The notes under the pieces: generated by a model | What the model was told of the DNA's origin: nothing | What the model saw: only the letters and a program-made list of their open reading frames with translations | The model's database searches: none | Origin: Syntrophales bacterium | GTDB lineage: Bacteria; Desulfobacterota; Syntrophia; Syntrophales; UBA5619 | Length of the DNA: 64,000 bases | Assembly: GCA_023229765.1 (NCBI GenBank) | Contig: JALNYO010000019.1 | Span: 1-64,000 of the forward strand | Reading direction: 5' to 3' | Program-made: the position numbers and the translations under genes | Shown: positions 16,834 to 26,147 of the stretch, piece after piece | How positions within the stretch are numbered: the stretch's first letter is position 1 | Layout of the letters: each line of letters starts with the position of its first letter

Positions 16834-19800
16834 CTATTTGACAACCCCCGCCGCCGTGCCGGAGAAGGTGCCGTTGGTTGCGTTGATGCTGCCGGCCGCG
16901 CCTCCCTGGAAATTGAGACCGGTGGTCGGCGCATTGGAATAGGTAAATCCTGTTGGATTGGTTACTGTGTTGGCCGGCACGGAACCGCTCGTCACCGAGG
17001 CGCCCCACTTCGTTGCACCCCAGTTCTGAATATTGAAATTGGCGGAAATTCCATTGCTTGTACCCGTCCCGACCTGGTACCCGGCAAGAGACACGCTGGT
17101 GCTTCCCGCCACCGGGGTTATTGTATAGACGCCGTTCACATTTCCCGACGCCCAGAGCTGGGGCCGGCCTCCCGTAGAGGCGGCAAGGAACGTGGCGTTG
17201 ACAATTCCCCTGCTGGCATCGCTGGCGCTGCCCATATCTATTCCGCCTCCCTGCCCCCGCAGATCCGTCGTGCCCACCGTGAAGGCGGGGATTTTCGTCG
17301 CATCATAAAATGCCTGTTTCTGCGCGTCATTCATGCTGCTGATCTTATTGAGGAAGGCCTTCGTTTCCATCCCCGTCATCAGGGCGGCAGCCCGCCAGGT
17401 GGCCGTCACGGGGTCGAAAGACCCTTTCATGAGGCCGCCGTCAATGCTGGTGAAACCGCCATTTGTTTCATCCGAGACAATCCGGGCGGACACCGTTTTC
17501 GCATCAAACAAATTATTCTGATCAACCCCGGTAATCTCCGTGACATAATATCTGCCGCCGTCGCCCAGAACATGGTTGAATCTGGCTCCCACCTCGGGCG
17601 GGACATCCTTGTTGTACCCTCCGCCGGTTAGTTCAGCCTTTACCGACAGTCGGTAGCTGCCGGGATCGTCGATACTCGTGATTTTGATGTATCTGTTCCA
17701 TAAATGCCACGACCCGTCCGCCATTTTTTCGGTAATCTCGACCGATACGTTGGGGGTGTCAATCCCGATGGCGTTGTCGCTCAGCACCGGATCCGCGGTG
17801 AAACTAAGCCCGCTGAAAAGGGAACAGGCCTGCAGTTTTGTTCCTGGGGCAAGCTCCCACATGCCATTGGCGCCGGCTTCCCCCACGGAGTAGCCAAGGT
17901 TGGGGTTGGGATAGAGGTTTGCCGTTGCGCCACTCCCGACAGAGAGAACCCCCAGTTCATATTTCCCGTCGGCGGGATTCTTTTTCCAGTACAACCCACC
18001 CATGTTGCCGGCGAGCGACATCGGCACACCATCGGCATCGAAAAGATTGACGCCGCTGAAGAAGAGGGCATTGCCATTGGTTGCGACTGTTGCATCTATC
18101 ATATTTTTCCCATTAAACCTGGCAAGGAAAAGGGGAAACTTCTCTGAATTGCCGTAGATTCCGATCCCGGCCAAGGTTACGGCCGGATAATTTCCGAGGG
18201 CGGCGTCGAAGGACCCGAACAGCGTCTCCGTCCCGCCGATCAGACCCTGTAAAAATCCCTGGCTCATCAACTGCCCGCCGTAGGTGAGGGAATCCAAAGG
18301 AGGATCGGCGGGATAGCCGGGATACCGGTATTGCCAAAAGGCGGAAGAATAATTGTCTCCCTCACCGCCAAAGGCCAGCGGCGTTCCGCTCCAGTTCCCG
18401 AGAGAAACCGCCTGCCAGGTGTCGTCCGCCGTGTTGTAAGTCCCCAGCAGATCGCCTGTTATGCCTGTGCCGGAAAGTGCGCCAGCCGTCACAGACGCGT
18501 TGCCCATCTTGGTCCTGGTTATAAATCTGCCGCTTACCGTCCCCGTCAGTTTGTTCCCCTCCGCCTTGCCGCTCGTAATATCCGCCAGCCAGTACCCCTC
18601 GTCAGGATCATGGACGCCATTCTTGCTCTCACTTTCAAGAGTGGCGTTCAAAGGATCTTCCGCTGTCCTTATAGAGGACAATCCCGCGTCAGGAAACCCT
18701 GTGCCCGTAACAACTTCTGTCGGATAATAGTCGATACCTCCGATCTCGGGCACTTCGCCATAGGTGTAATAGATCTTCATGTAAGAGCCATCGTGATTGT
18801 AGGTAATCTCATAACTTGTGATCGCTGGATCAGGTATCATGTAGGCAACATGCCCTGAACGGTTGTCTGTATAATAATTGTAGGAGTAGGATCCGCCGTC
18901 CGTGTAACCGTAACTGCCATAATAATTATTGGCCACATTGTAGGCCCCGAAATTCCCCCTGCCGCCCGCCTTCGCCGCCCACGATGTCCAGGGCGTGGCA
19001 GGCGCTTCATAGGTCCCACCCATCCCCAGACGGTAGATCCCCCACGGCTCCGCCTTGTTCAGCTCATAATTCACCAGCGCCAGTGTCTGAATGCCGCTTC
19101 CGTAGTAATAATAATTGCTGTCGCTGACGATCTTGCCGCCCGTGTCAAAGGCCCCTGCCAGTCCGGTATCGTAGGAGGAATAATAACCGCTCTCGATTAA
19201 GTGAATGCTCATATCCCCAGGGGCAATCCCTAGGTCGGACGTCATCTGCGTCGGATAGGCGCTCCCGTCCAGCGCCAACATCCCGATCTCCGGATAGGCA
19301 TTGCCGGCAAGCGCCCCCTGCAGATAACCTGCCTTCCCCGCCTGGTCTATGTAAAGCGCAACGAGTCGGGCATCCATCGCCTTGTCTATATCAGTCCCTG
19401 AGAGGTACCCTCTGTATGCGCCGCCGTCATACGTGGTGTCGGTATCGTCCTTGAAATTACGACTTGATATGTTAGCATAGCCGTAGCCGTAGTTCTCCCC
19501 ATAGCTCTCAGCATAGCCGTATCCATAATCGCCTCCCCAAAGGTGCGGCGCCGAGCTCATTGAAGAATAAGTCCCCATCATCGCGAGCTTCGCCGGCGTC
19601 GCCTGAGTAGCAGTCCAAAGCGTATCGGTTCCGCCCAGGAGGGCAGTCAAATTACCGTCACTATATTGGTATGGATAATTGTTGCTCGATGCTGAAACAT
19701 AATTGGCATCCTCTGCCGTCGCTATGAAGGAAAGACCGGTGCCCGGGGTCAATGTCCCCGTTTCCGTTCCCGTCGCAGTATAACCGGAAGTAACGCTATA

Positions 19801-22800
19801 ACTATATATCGTTTTTGTCCAGGAACCATCCTGATTGTAAGTAACGTCATAGCTTGTTATCCCCGGATCAGCCCTCCGGTAGTAAACATATCCGTAATGA
19901 TTATCGGTATAATAATCGTACGAGTAATAACCATCATCGGCATACGAATAGCTGCCCGTATAATGCCTTGTCTGTGCCATCAGCCCGGAAGAAACATCAC
20001 TTACATGGCTCAGCTCCGTCCCCGTCCACGTCCCCAGAGAAACTGCCTGCCAGATGTTCGTTCCATTGGTGTAGGCGCCAAGCAGATCGCCTGATATTGT
20101 TCCTGATTTTGCGTGGGTGAGGAATCTTCCGTCCACTGTGCCGGAAATTTTGCCATCCGCCCAGGCGCCGTCATTAATTGTTGAAAGGGAGTAGCCCCAA
20201 TCTCCATCGAGAAGAGGAACGGTAGTCCCCGCGGACGTGTATGGATAGGCGCCAAACTCACCTTCGCCTCCCATGCGCGCCCCCCAAACTGCCGTAGGGG
20301 TTTCATAGCTGCCGTAGAGGGTTAGTCCGTAGATGCCCCAGTTCTGGGCCACGTTCGTTGCCCAGTTGGCGATGGCAAATGTGTCGTTGTAATCATAACT
20401 GCCCGCCAAAGAACCGATCCGGGCGGAACCATCTTGGAAATTCCCCCCCATGTTTGCATTCATGTATCCCCAATACTTATTGTTTGTTAATGCAGATGCA
20501 CTTACCCCTACATCCGCTGCCGGCGCGACCTGCTCGCGCGCGAGCAAACCATCCATCCCGAACATGCCTATCTCCGGATATGCATCCCCACTCAGATTCC
20601 CCTTCAGATATCCGGCATTGCCCGCAGGATCTATATACAGGGCAATCAGCCTCCCCGCGAGCGCCCGCCTGTTCGATACCGATGCGGGCGTTTCGACCCC
20701 GCCCATCAACCCCAGATAGGCTCCGTCATCATAGGTTGTATCGTTGCTGGTCAGGTAGTTGTAGCTGTTCAGCTCGCTTGTCGAGTACCAAATGTTGTTT
20801 CCCAGATTGTCTGCCTCTGAATCATGCTCGTACGTCCCCATGACTCTAAAAGGCATCCCGGCCTTGCTTGCCCCGATCGTTGCGCCGTCGGCATCATACC
20901 AGAGGGATTGAGGCCCACCGATCAGGACATCCCACAGATCGCCGATGTGTTCCGTATATGCAGCCTCGGAATAGATCGTTTTATACCGGCAGGCATATTC
21001 CAAGTAACTCACAAACTTAAGGGGCTTTTGCGTATAGCTGCCGACGCCGATATCGGAGAGTTGATAGTTGCCGGCGTCGTCGTAGGTACCGGTGACGGTT
21101 CCGGCGCCGAACCCAAGCCGCGTTTTTGACAGATAATTCAACTGCGAGGTTCCCGCCAGGGTTTTGGCGCCTGAATCCGCGCTTCCTGGGGTAATACTGA
21201 TCCAGTAGCCGTCATCCGAATTGCCGCCGCCGGCAAAAAGGTCCCAAGTCGCGTTCGGCGTGGAATCTCCACTGCCTGTCATGGCAATATTCCAGCCGCC
21301 CCAGTTATCTCCGGCGACTCCCACTACATCGCCAGCGGCAGTTCCGGAAACATTCCCTAATGAACCGGCAATTCCCCCGGCAAGGGAGTAAAGGTCCAAA
21401 GTAAAGGAAACGTCTTTTGAACTCTCATTGCCCACCGCATCCGTCGCCGTCACCAGCAAGGTGTGGGGGCCCTCGCTCATGGCGGTCAAATCGGTCGCTG
21501 TAATCTCAGCACCGTCAAGCTTATAAGTGGTATTAACGACGCTTACGTCCGCCACTGCCACGCCGATGTTCGCCGCCTTGATAGTCGTCAGGGTAGCCGG
21601 CGTTCCCGAAAGGGTAATTGTCGGCACCGTGTAGTCGATCGTCCACGCATACTCCTTGGTTGCGGTGTTCCCCGCCGCATCCGTCGCCGTCGCAACCAGC
21701 GTATGAGAACCTTCACTCAATCCGGTCAGGTTCGTCGAGGAAACCGCTGAGCCGTCCAACGTGTAAGAAGTCGTCACCGTCCCGGCAGCCGTATCCGTCG
21801 TCGTCACGCCGATATTCGCGGCACTGGCATTGGTCAGGACCGCAGGCGTTCCCGAAAGCGTAATTGTCGGCGCTGTGTAATCCGTCGTCCAACTGTAAGT
21901 TTTGGTCGCCACATTCCCCGCCGCATCCGTCGCCGTCGCAACCAGCGTATGAGAACCTTCACTCAATCCGGTCAGATTCGTCGAGGAAACCGCTGAATCG
22001 TCCAACATATAGGAGGTCGTAACCGTACCGGGATTCGTATCCATCGCCGTTACGCCAATATTCGCCGCATTCTCCCTGGTTACCGCCGCGGGCGTTCCCG
22101 AAAGCGTGATTGTCGGCGCCGTGTAATCCGTGGCCCAAGCATATTCTTTGGATGCAGAGTTTCCCGCCGCATCCATCGCCGTCACAACGAGGGTGTGAGT
22201 CCCCTCGCTCAAGGCGGTCAAAGCGGTCGATGTAATCGCAACCCCATCAAGCTTGTAGTTAGTTGCAACGACGCTTGCGTCCGCAACCGTCACCCCAACG
22301 TTCGCCTCCTTGGCATTGGTCAGGACCGCAGGCGTTCCCGAAAGCGTGATTGTCGGCGCGGTGTAATCCGTCGTCCAACTGTGAGTTTTGGTCGCCACAT
22401 TCCCCGCCGCGTCCGTCGCCGTCGCAACCAGAGTATGAGATCCCTCACTCAAGCCGGTCAGGTTCGTCAAGGAAACCGCTGAGCCGTCCAACGTGTAAGA
22501 GGTCGTCACCGCACCGGCAGTCGTATCCGTCGCCGTCACACCGATATCCGCCGCATTCTCCCTAGTTACAGCCGCGGGCGTTCCCGAAAAAGTGATTGTC
22601 GGCGCCGTGTAATCCGTCGTCCATGTATAGGGTTGTGTGGTGGCGGTGTTCCCCGCCGCATCCGTCGCCGTCACAACGAGGGTGTGAGACCCTTCGCTCA
22701 AGCCGGTCAAAGCGGATGACGCGATCGCAACCTCGTCAAGTTTGTAGGTAGTTGTAACGGCGCTTGCGTCCGCAACCGCCACGCCAATGTTCGCCGCCTT

Positions 22801-24153
22801 GGCATTGCTCAGGGCCGCGGGCGTTCCCGAAAGCGTAATTGTTGGCGCCGTGTAATCCGTTGCCCAGGAGTACTCATTCGTTGCGGTGTTCCCCGCCTCA
22901 TCCCTTGCCTCCACGATCAGCGTGTGCGCCTTTTCCGAAAGAGTCTGAAGATTGACGACAAATTCCGTATCGTACTCGGTATCTTCAACCCATCCCCCAT
23001 CATCAACACGAAATTTAATGGCAGCCTTCTCATCCGTTTTAAAAATGAATGTCGCCGAATTGGCGTTTGTAAATTTGTCCGGATTCGCCGTCACTGTTAT
23101 CACTGGCGGGGCAGCGTCTGCTAATGGCGGCACAATTGGCACATCCGGGATCGTCGTCACCGGCGTTGGGGCAAGGGTCGGCTGTAGAGATGACGAAGCC
23201 GTGGAAGTCTCGTTCATAGCCCGCCCCATCATATCCACCATCGCCGACTGCTCATTCTGAGCCGCGGAATCCGACGCGGAAATAATCTTGGGGACCTCTT
23301 CCGTCGGTTTATTCGCCTCCGGCGCGGGCGTATTAGCCCCGGCCGTATTTGAGGTTTCTTGCGTCGTTTTTTCCTCTGCCTTTGTCTCGGCGGGCTTCTC
23401 TTCCGCCTTTGCCTCCGGTTTCTGTTCCTCCTTCTGTTCCTCTTGCTTTGCCTCTGCCTTATCTCCTTCTCCCGTCTTGGCCGCTAACGCCTCCGGCTTC
23501 TTCTCTTCATCCTTTTTTGCTTCTTCCTTTGCCTTTTCAGCAGGTTTGGTATCTTTTTGATGCTGTTCAACCTCTTTCGGCGTGGCTTTTCGCACCGCCG
23601 GCGGCGTATTGGCATCCTTCACGACCATCGCCTGACCGACGCCGATCATCCGCACCTCGCCCGGCTTGTTGGAACTGTAAGCGTAAACCGTCCCCTCCGT
23701 CACCACCGCGCCGCTCACCCCCGACTGATAGTAGGTATAAAACTGGGTGCCGCGGACGCCGCAAACGGCGGTCGGGGTATGAACCTCGTATTTCGACTGA
23801 TTAGACGCCGCTTTGACAATGTTCTGCACCTTCCCCCGAAAGAGATCAATCGTTGCGTTCCTTTTTTCTTTTTCCTGAGAAAATTCCGTAACGCGCAAAC
23901 GACTGCTTTCGGCCAGCCGCAGAATGCTCCCGTCCATGAAAGTGATTTCGCACTTGGATTTGCTCTTAGTGCGGATGATATCCCCCACATTCAAAGGGTC
24001 TCCCATATTGGCTTTTACCGCCGCCTTTCCTGGAGGAGTCACATCGACATTACCCTCTATGCTGGTAAACTTGGCGACTGGAGCTGCCTGAGCGAAGCTG
24101 GTAAACACAGTCAATAAGGCCAATAATGACATGATCACGGATATTCTTTTCAT
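16834..24153 (-). CDS. Giant FecR-domain surface protein with Ig-like repeats
   Basis: 2,439 residues from the ATG at 24153, which has GGGAGGT six bases upstream; the frame stays open further upstream only as a shadow. Order: signal peptide (about residues 1-23); FecR domain (about 25-150, VAKFTSIEGNVDVTP ... TPTAVCGVRGTQFYTYY); a Lys/Glu/Ala-rich linker (about 185-300); seven Ig-like repeats of about 80 residues (about 350-920), each with APTITLSGTP and LSEGSHTLVATATDAAGN-type motifs; then a Tyr/Gly/Asp-rich region (about 920-2200) containing a duplicated block of about 430 residues; and a Gly/Asn/Ser/Thr-rich end. No C-terminal anchor or RTX motif was seen. It is likely exported and displayed; the TPR/beta-barrel gene 35 bases upstream is the candidate partner. 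Confidence 0.85.
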   Translation of the reverse strand: MKRISVIMSLLALLTVFTSFAQAAPVAKFTSIEGNVDVTPPGKAAVKANMGDPLNVGDIIRTKSKSKCEITFMDGSILRLAESSRLRVTEFSQEKEKRNATIDLFRGKVQNIVKAASNQSKYEVHTPTAVCGVRGTQFYTYYQSGVSGAVVTEGTVYAYSSNKPGEVRMIGVGQAMVVKDANTPPAVRKATPKEVEQHQKDTKPAEKAKEEAKKDEEKKPEALAAKTGEGDKAEAKQEEQKEEQKPEAKAEEKPAETKAEEKTTQETSNTAGANTPAPEANKPTEEVPKIISASDSAAQNEQSAMVDMMGRAMNETSTASSSLQPTLAPTPVTTIPDVPIVPPLADAAPPVITVTANPDKFTNANSATFIFKTDEKAAIKFRVDDGGWVEDTEYDTEFVVNLQTLSEKAHTLIVEARDEAGNTATNEYSWATDYTAPTITLSGTPAALSNAKAANIGVAVADASAVTTTYKLDEVAIASSALTGLSEGSHTLVVTATDAAGNTATTQPYTWTTDYTAPTITFSGTPAAVTRENAADIGVTATDTTAGAVTTSYTLDGSAVSLTNLTGLSEGSHTLVATATDAAGNVATKTHSWTTDYTAPTITLSGTPAVLTNAKEANVGVTVADASVVATNYKLDGVAITSTALTALSEGTHTLVVTAMDAAGNSASKEYAWATDYTAPTITLSGTPAAVTRENAANIGVTAMDTNPGTVTTSYMLDDSAVSSTNLTGLSEGSHTLVATATDAAGNVATKTYSWTTDYTAPTITLSGTPAVLTNASAANIGVTTTDTAAGTVTTSYTLDGSAVSSTNLTGLSEGSHTLVATATDAAGNTATKEYAWTIDYTVPTITLSGTPATLTTIKAANIGVAVADVSVVNTTYKLDGAEITATDLTAMSEGPHTLLVTATDAVGNESSKDVSFTLDLYSLAGGIAGSLGNVSGTAAGDVVGVAGDNWGGWNIAMTGSGDSTPNATWDLFAGGGNSDDGYWISITPGSADSGAKTLAGTSQLNYLSKTRLGFGAGTVTGTYDDAGNYQLSDIGVGSYTQKPLKFVSYLEYACRYKTIYSEAAYTEHIGDLWDVLIGGPQSLWYDADGATIGASKAGMPFRVMGTYEHDSEADNLGNNIWYSTSELNSYNYLTSNDTTYDDGAYLGLMGGVETPASVSNRRALAGRLIALYIDPAGNAGYLKGNLSGDAYPEIGMFGMDGLLAREQVAPAADVGVSASALTNNKYWGYMNANMGGNFQDGSARIGSLAGSYDYNDTFAIANWATNVAQNWGIYGLTLYGSYETPTAVWGARMGGEGEFGAYPYTSAGTTVPLLDGDWGYSLSTINDGAWADGKISGTVDGRFLTHAKSGTISGDLLGAYTNGTNIWQAVSLGTWTGTELSHVSDVSSGLMAQTRHYTGSYSYADDGYYSYDYYTDNHYGYVYYRRADPGITSYDVTYNQDGSWTKTIYSYSVTSGYTATGTETGTLTPGTGLSFIATAEDANYVSASSNNYPYQYSDGNLTALLGGTDTLWTATQATPAKLAMMGTYSSMSSAPHLWGGDYGYGYAESYGENYGYGYANISSRNFKDDTDTTYDGGAYRGYLSGTDIDKAMDARLVALYIDQAGKAGYLQGALAGNAYPEIGMLALDGSAYPTQMTSDLGIAPGDMSIHLIESGYYSSYDTGLAGAFDTGGKIVSDSNYYYYGSGIQTLALVNYELNKAEPWGIYRLGMGGTYEAPATPWTSWAAKAGGRGNFGAYNVANNYYGSYGYTDGGSYSYNYYTDNRSGHVAYMIPDPAITSYEITYNHDGSYMKIYYTYGEVPEIGGIDYYPTEVVTGTGFPDAGLSSIRTAEDPLNATLESESKNGVHDPDEGYWLADITSGKAEGNKLTGTVSGRFITRTKMGNASVTAGALSGTGITGDLLGTYNTADDTWQAVSLGNWSGTPLAFGGEGDNYSSAFWQYRYPGYPADPPLDSLTYGGQLMSQGFLQGLIGGTETLFGSFDAALGNYPAVTLAGIGIYGNSEKFPLFLARFNGKNMIDATVATNGNALFFSGVNLFDADGVPMSLAGNMGGLYWKKNPADGKYELGVLSVGSGATANLYPNPNLGYSVGEAGANGMWELAPGTKLQACSLFSGLSFTADPVLSDNAIGIDTPNVSVEITEKMADGSWHLWNRYIKITSIDDPGSYRLSVKAELTGGGYNKDVPPEVGARFNHVLGDGGRYYVTEITGVDQNNLFDAKTVSARIVSDETNGGFTSIDGGLMKGSFDPVTATWRAAALMTGMETKAFLNKISSMNDAQKQAFYDATKIPAFTVGTTDLRGQGGGIDMGSASDASRGIVNATFLAASTGGRPQLWASGNVNGVYTITPVAGSTSVSLAGYQVGTGTSNGISANFNIQNWGATKWGASVTSGSVPANTVTNPTGFTYSNAPTTGLNFQGGAAGSINATNGTFSGTAAGVVK
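21420..23115 (-). repeat. Tandem DNA repeats coding the seven Ig-like domains
   Basis: Units of about 240 bases recur with very similar wording (for example around 21600, 21850, 22090, 22330, 22570 and 22815). The best-kept blocks encode DAAGN and TAPTIT. High identity between units suggests recent duplication and makes copy-number change by recombination likely. These are coding repeats, not a CRISPR array. Confidence 0.8.
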
Positions 24154-24188
24154 GGTGTTACCTCCCGCTGTTTGCTTGTCAAGTGCTG

Positions 24189-25760
24189 TTAATACCTGAA
24201 CTCGCAACCAAGCGCATATTGGTCGCGGTTGTATTCGTACATCCAGACGTTCGAGTCGCTTTGCGTTCTCGTATATTGGGCGATCAGACTGGCGTATTTC
24301 CAGAACCTCCAGGTCAGGCCTGCGGAGCCGGTATAAACATTGTCTCTCCTCGTCTCTAACGGCGGCCAATTTATCTGATAGCTGTACCGCTGAAAATAGG
24401 CGCTCCCGGTAAGCTGCAGCGTGATTGGGCCGAGACGCTTGCCCATCTCTTCCGAAATGACAGGCAAACTGAGATTTAAGGTGAGGCGATGGCCGTTGTT
24501 GTCCCATTTCCGGCCGTCCGCATATTCTCTGGCGAAGTCGTAACGGAGATTGAGGAAGGAGTTCTCCTTGAAGAGCCAGATCCAACTGACGTACTCCCTT
24601 AAGCCCACGGTGTCCCGTTCGTCGTCGGGCAGATTAACAGCCTGGTGGTGGTAATTCTTTTTGTCGTAACCGATAAAAACTTCAAGGATATGCTGTTGAT
24701 TCATAAAATAGCGGAAGGCCGGTCCTACTGAAATGTAATCCAGATATCTCTTATAGCCCGGGCTGCTCCTTTCCGGGTCAAGATACATGTACGGGTCGGT
24801 CCGCAACAGGACGTTTGTGTAACTCGCGTTCAGATTCAAGGCGAAGCGGCCGAAATTGTATCCCGGAGCAACGGAAAAACTGTTGGCCAGCGAATCATGG
24901 GAATGGGTAAACTTGGAATATACCGTGGAAGCGGCGGAATACTGGGCGTTGAAAAGCCAGGGTTCCTCCAGCCGGGGGGCATAATCCAGGCGTACGTTAG
25001 AGGAGAGATACCCCCCTTTCGCGTCCGTAACATTTACTGCCGCCGGAGAATCGAGAGGGTTCGAAGCGATGTTGGTGTCATAGCCGCCCATAACGCCCAC
25101 GGTCAGATGCAGTGGCCTTTCCTGGTAGAGTCGCTCTTCCACCATGGCCTGATACTGGCGGGCAAAGCCAGCCAAATCGGACAGCGGATCCTGCAGGATG
25201 ATTGCCTGAAAGCGGGCCTTGGCCTTTTCCAGTTTTCTCTCCTTGATGTTAATAATCCCTATCTGAAAATCTGCGGCCTGCGCAAGAGTCGGCTCCAGCC
25301 GTTTGGATTTTTCAAAGGCCGCGACGGCCTCCTGGTTGTTGTTCCCCTTGGCAAGGATGAGGCCTTTCAAGAAAGCCACGCGGGGAGGAGCAGCGCCGGC
25401 GCTCTCCGCCGTCCCGATCCATTTCTTGGCCTCGTCCAACTGATCGATCTGGTAGAGGGTGTCAATAAGGTCAACCAGCGCCTCTTTGACAGGCGGCGTG
25501 AGGGTGACCGCATCCCGCAAATGGCCGGCAGCTTTTTGATAGTCCAGCACCTGTTTATAGGCCATCCCCAGGAAAAAAGCCGCCTGGGATGAGGCCGGTT
25601 CCTGTCGGTGTACCTCGGTGAAGAGCTCTATCGCCTCTTCATAGTTTTCCTGCTGGTATTGGTCGATCCCCTGCTGAAGGGTCGCTTTTCCTTCAGCATG
25701 AGCCAAGGAAAACAACGATGAAAGGACCAGGCAAAAACAGAAAATGACCGTTTTTCTCAT
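24189..25760 (-). CDS. TPR / outer-membrane beta-barrel protein
   Basis: 523 residues. Signal peptide (about 1-22); tetratricopeptide repeats at about 25-210 (YQQENYEEAIELFTEV, AAFFLGMAYKQVLDYQKAAGHL, FEKSKRLEPTLAQAADFQIGI); then about 300 residues of alternating beta-strand pattern rich in aromatic residues, ending GCEFRY, a typical outer-membrane barrel C-terminus. The periplasmic TPR plus barrel layout is like Slam/DUF560-type or exopolysaccharide export proteins. It is followed after 35 bases by the giant FecR/Ig gene, so an export or display role for that protein is inferred. ATG start with GAGGG about six bases upstream. Confidence 0.8.
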   Translation of the reverse strand: MRKTVIFCFCLVLSSLFSLAHAEGKATLQQGIDQYQQENYEEAIELFTEVHRQEPASSQAAFFLGMAYKQVLDYQKAAGHLRDAVTLTPPVKEALVDLIDTLYQIDQLDEAKKWIGTAESAGAAPPRVAFLKGLILAKGNNNQEAVAAFEKSKRLEPTLAQAADFQIGIINIKERKLEKAKARFQAIILQDPLSDLAGFARQYQAMVEERLYQERPLHLTVGVMGGYDTNIASNPLDSPAAVNVTDAKGGYLSSNVRLDYAPRLEEPWLFNAQYSAASTVYSKFTHSHDSLANSFSVAPGYNFGRFALNLNASYTNVLLRTDPYMYLDPERSSPGYKRYLDYISVGPAFRYFMNQQHILEVFIGYDKKNYHHQAVNLPDDERDTVGLREYVSWIWLFKENSFLNLRYDFAREYADGRKWDNNGHRLTLNLSLPVISEEMGKRLGPITLQLTGSAYFQRYSYQINWPPLETRRDNVYTGSAGLTWRFWKYASLIAQYTRTQSDSNVWMYEYNRDQYALGCEFRY

Positions 25761-26147
25761 GATATTCCCTCACAGACTGAATTTTGTTGCAACAGGGATA
25801 AAATAATTAGTGCTAATAATTGAGCCTTTTGTAATTGCTTCAGGCAGTTGGCTTACAGCCGCTCTTCTACATAAAAAACAAATTCGCGTTTTGGTTATGA
25901 TGAACTCACAACCAAAAGTCAAGAATATTTTCAACTCCCCAAAAAGGGCTTGACTATCGCAAATAATAAGTGGTAACTGGCAACCCATCTTTTTCGCTTT
26001 TATGTACAACTCATCTAAACGGCAGAGGCCACGGATATGCGTCGGAAAACGCTCTATCTTTCCTTCATCTATCACAGCCACTATGCACCGTGTTTCTTTC
26101 GGGGCTTTTTCCAGACAAACACCTACTATGGAAAGGAGAAAAGCAGA
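25761..26147. promoter_or_regulatory. Divergent spacer with 8-bp inverted repeat
   Basis: This spacer separates the minus-strand TPR/FecR unit from the plus-strand liv operon. It contains a perfect inverted repeat TTTTGGTT (25889-25896) / AACCAAAA (25910-25917) with a 13-base gap, a candidate operator or hairpin. A TTGACT at about 25950 lacks a convincing -10 box. The frames open here have no recognisable protein. The liv binding-protein gene has AAAGGAG just upstream of its ATG. Confidence 0.4.

Noticed and set aside
21420..23115. CRISPR-like regular repetition
   Set aside because: Units are about 240 bases and are coding Ig-like domains inside one long frame; there are no short repeats with unique spacers.
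24154..24585. N-terminal extension of the giant FecR protein
   Set aside because: It overlaps the TPR/barrel gene in another frame and precedes a good ribosome site and signal peptide at 24153.
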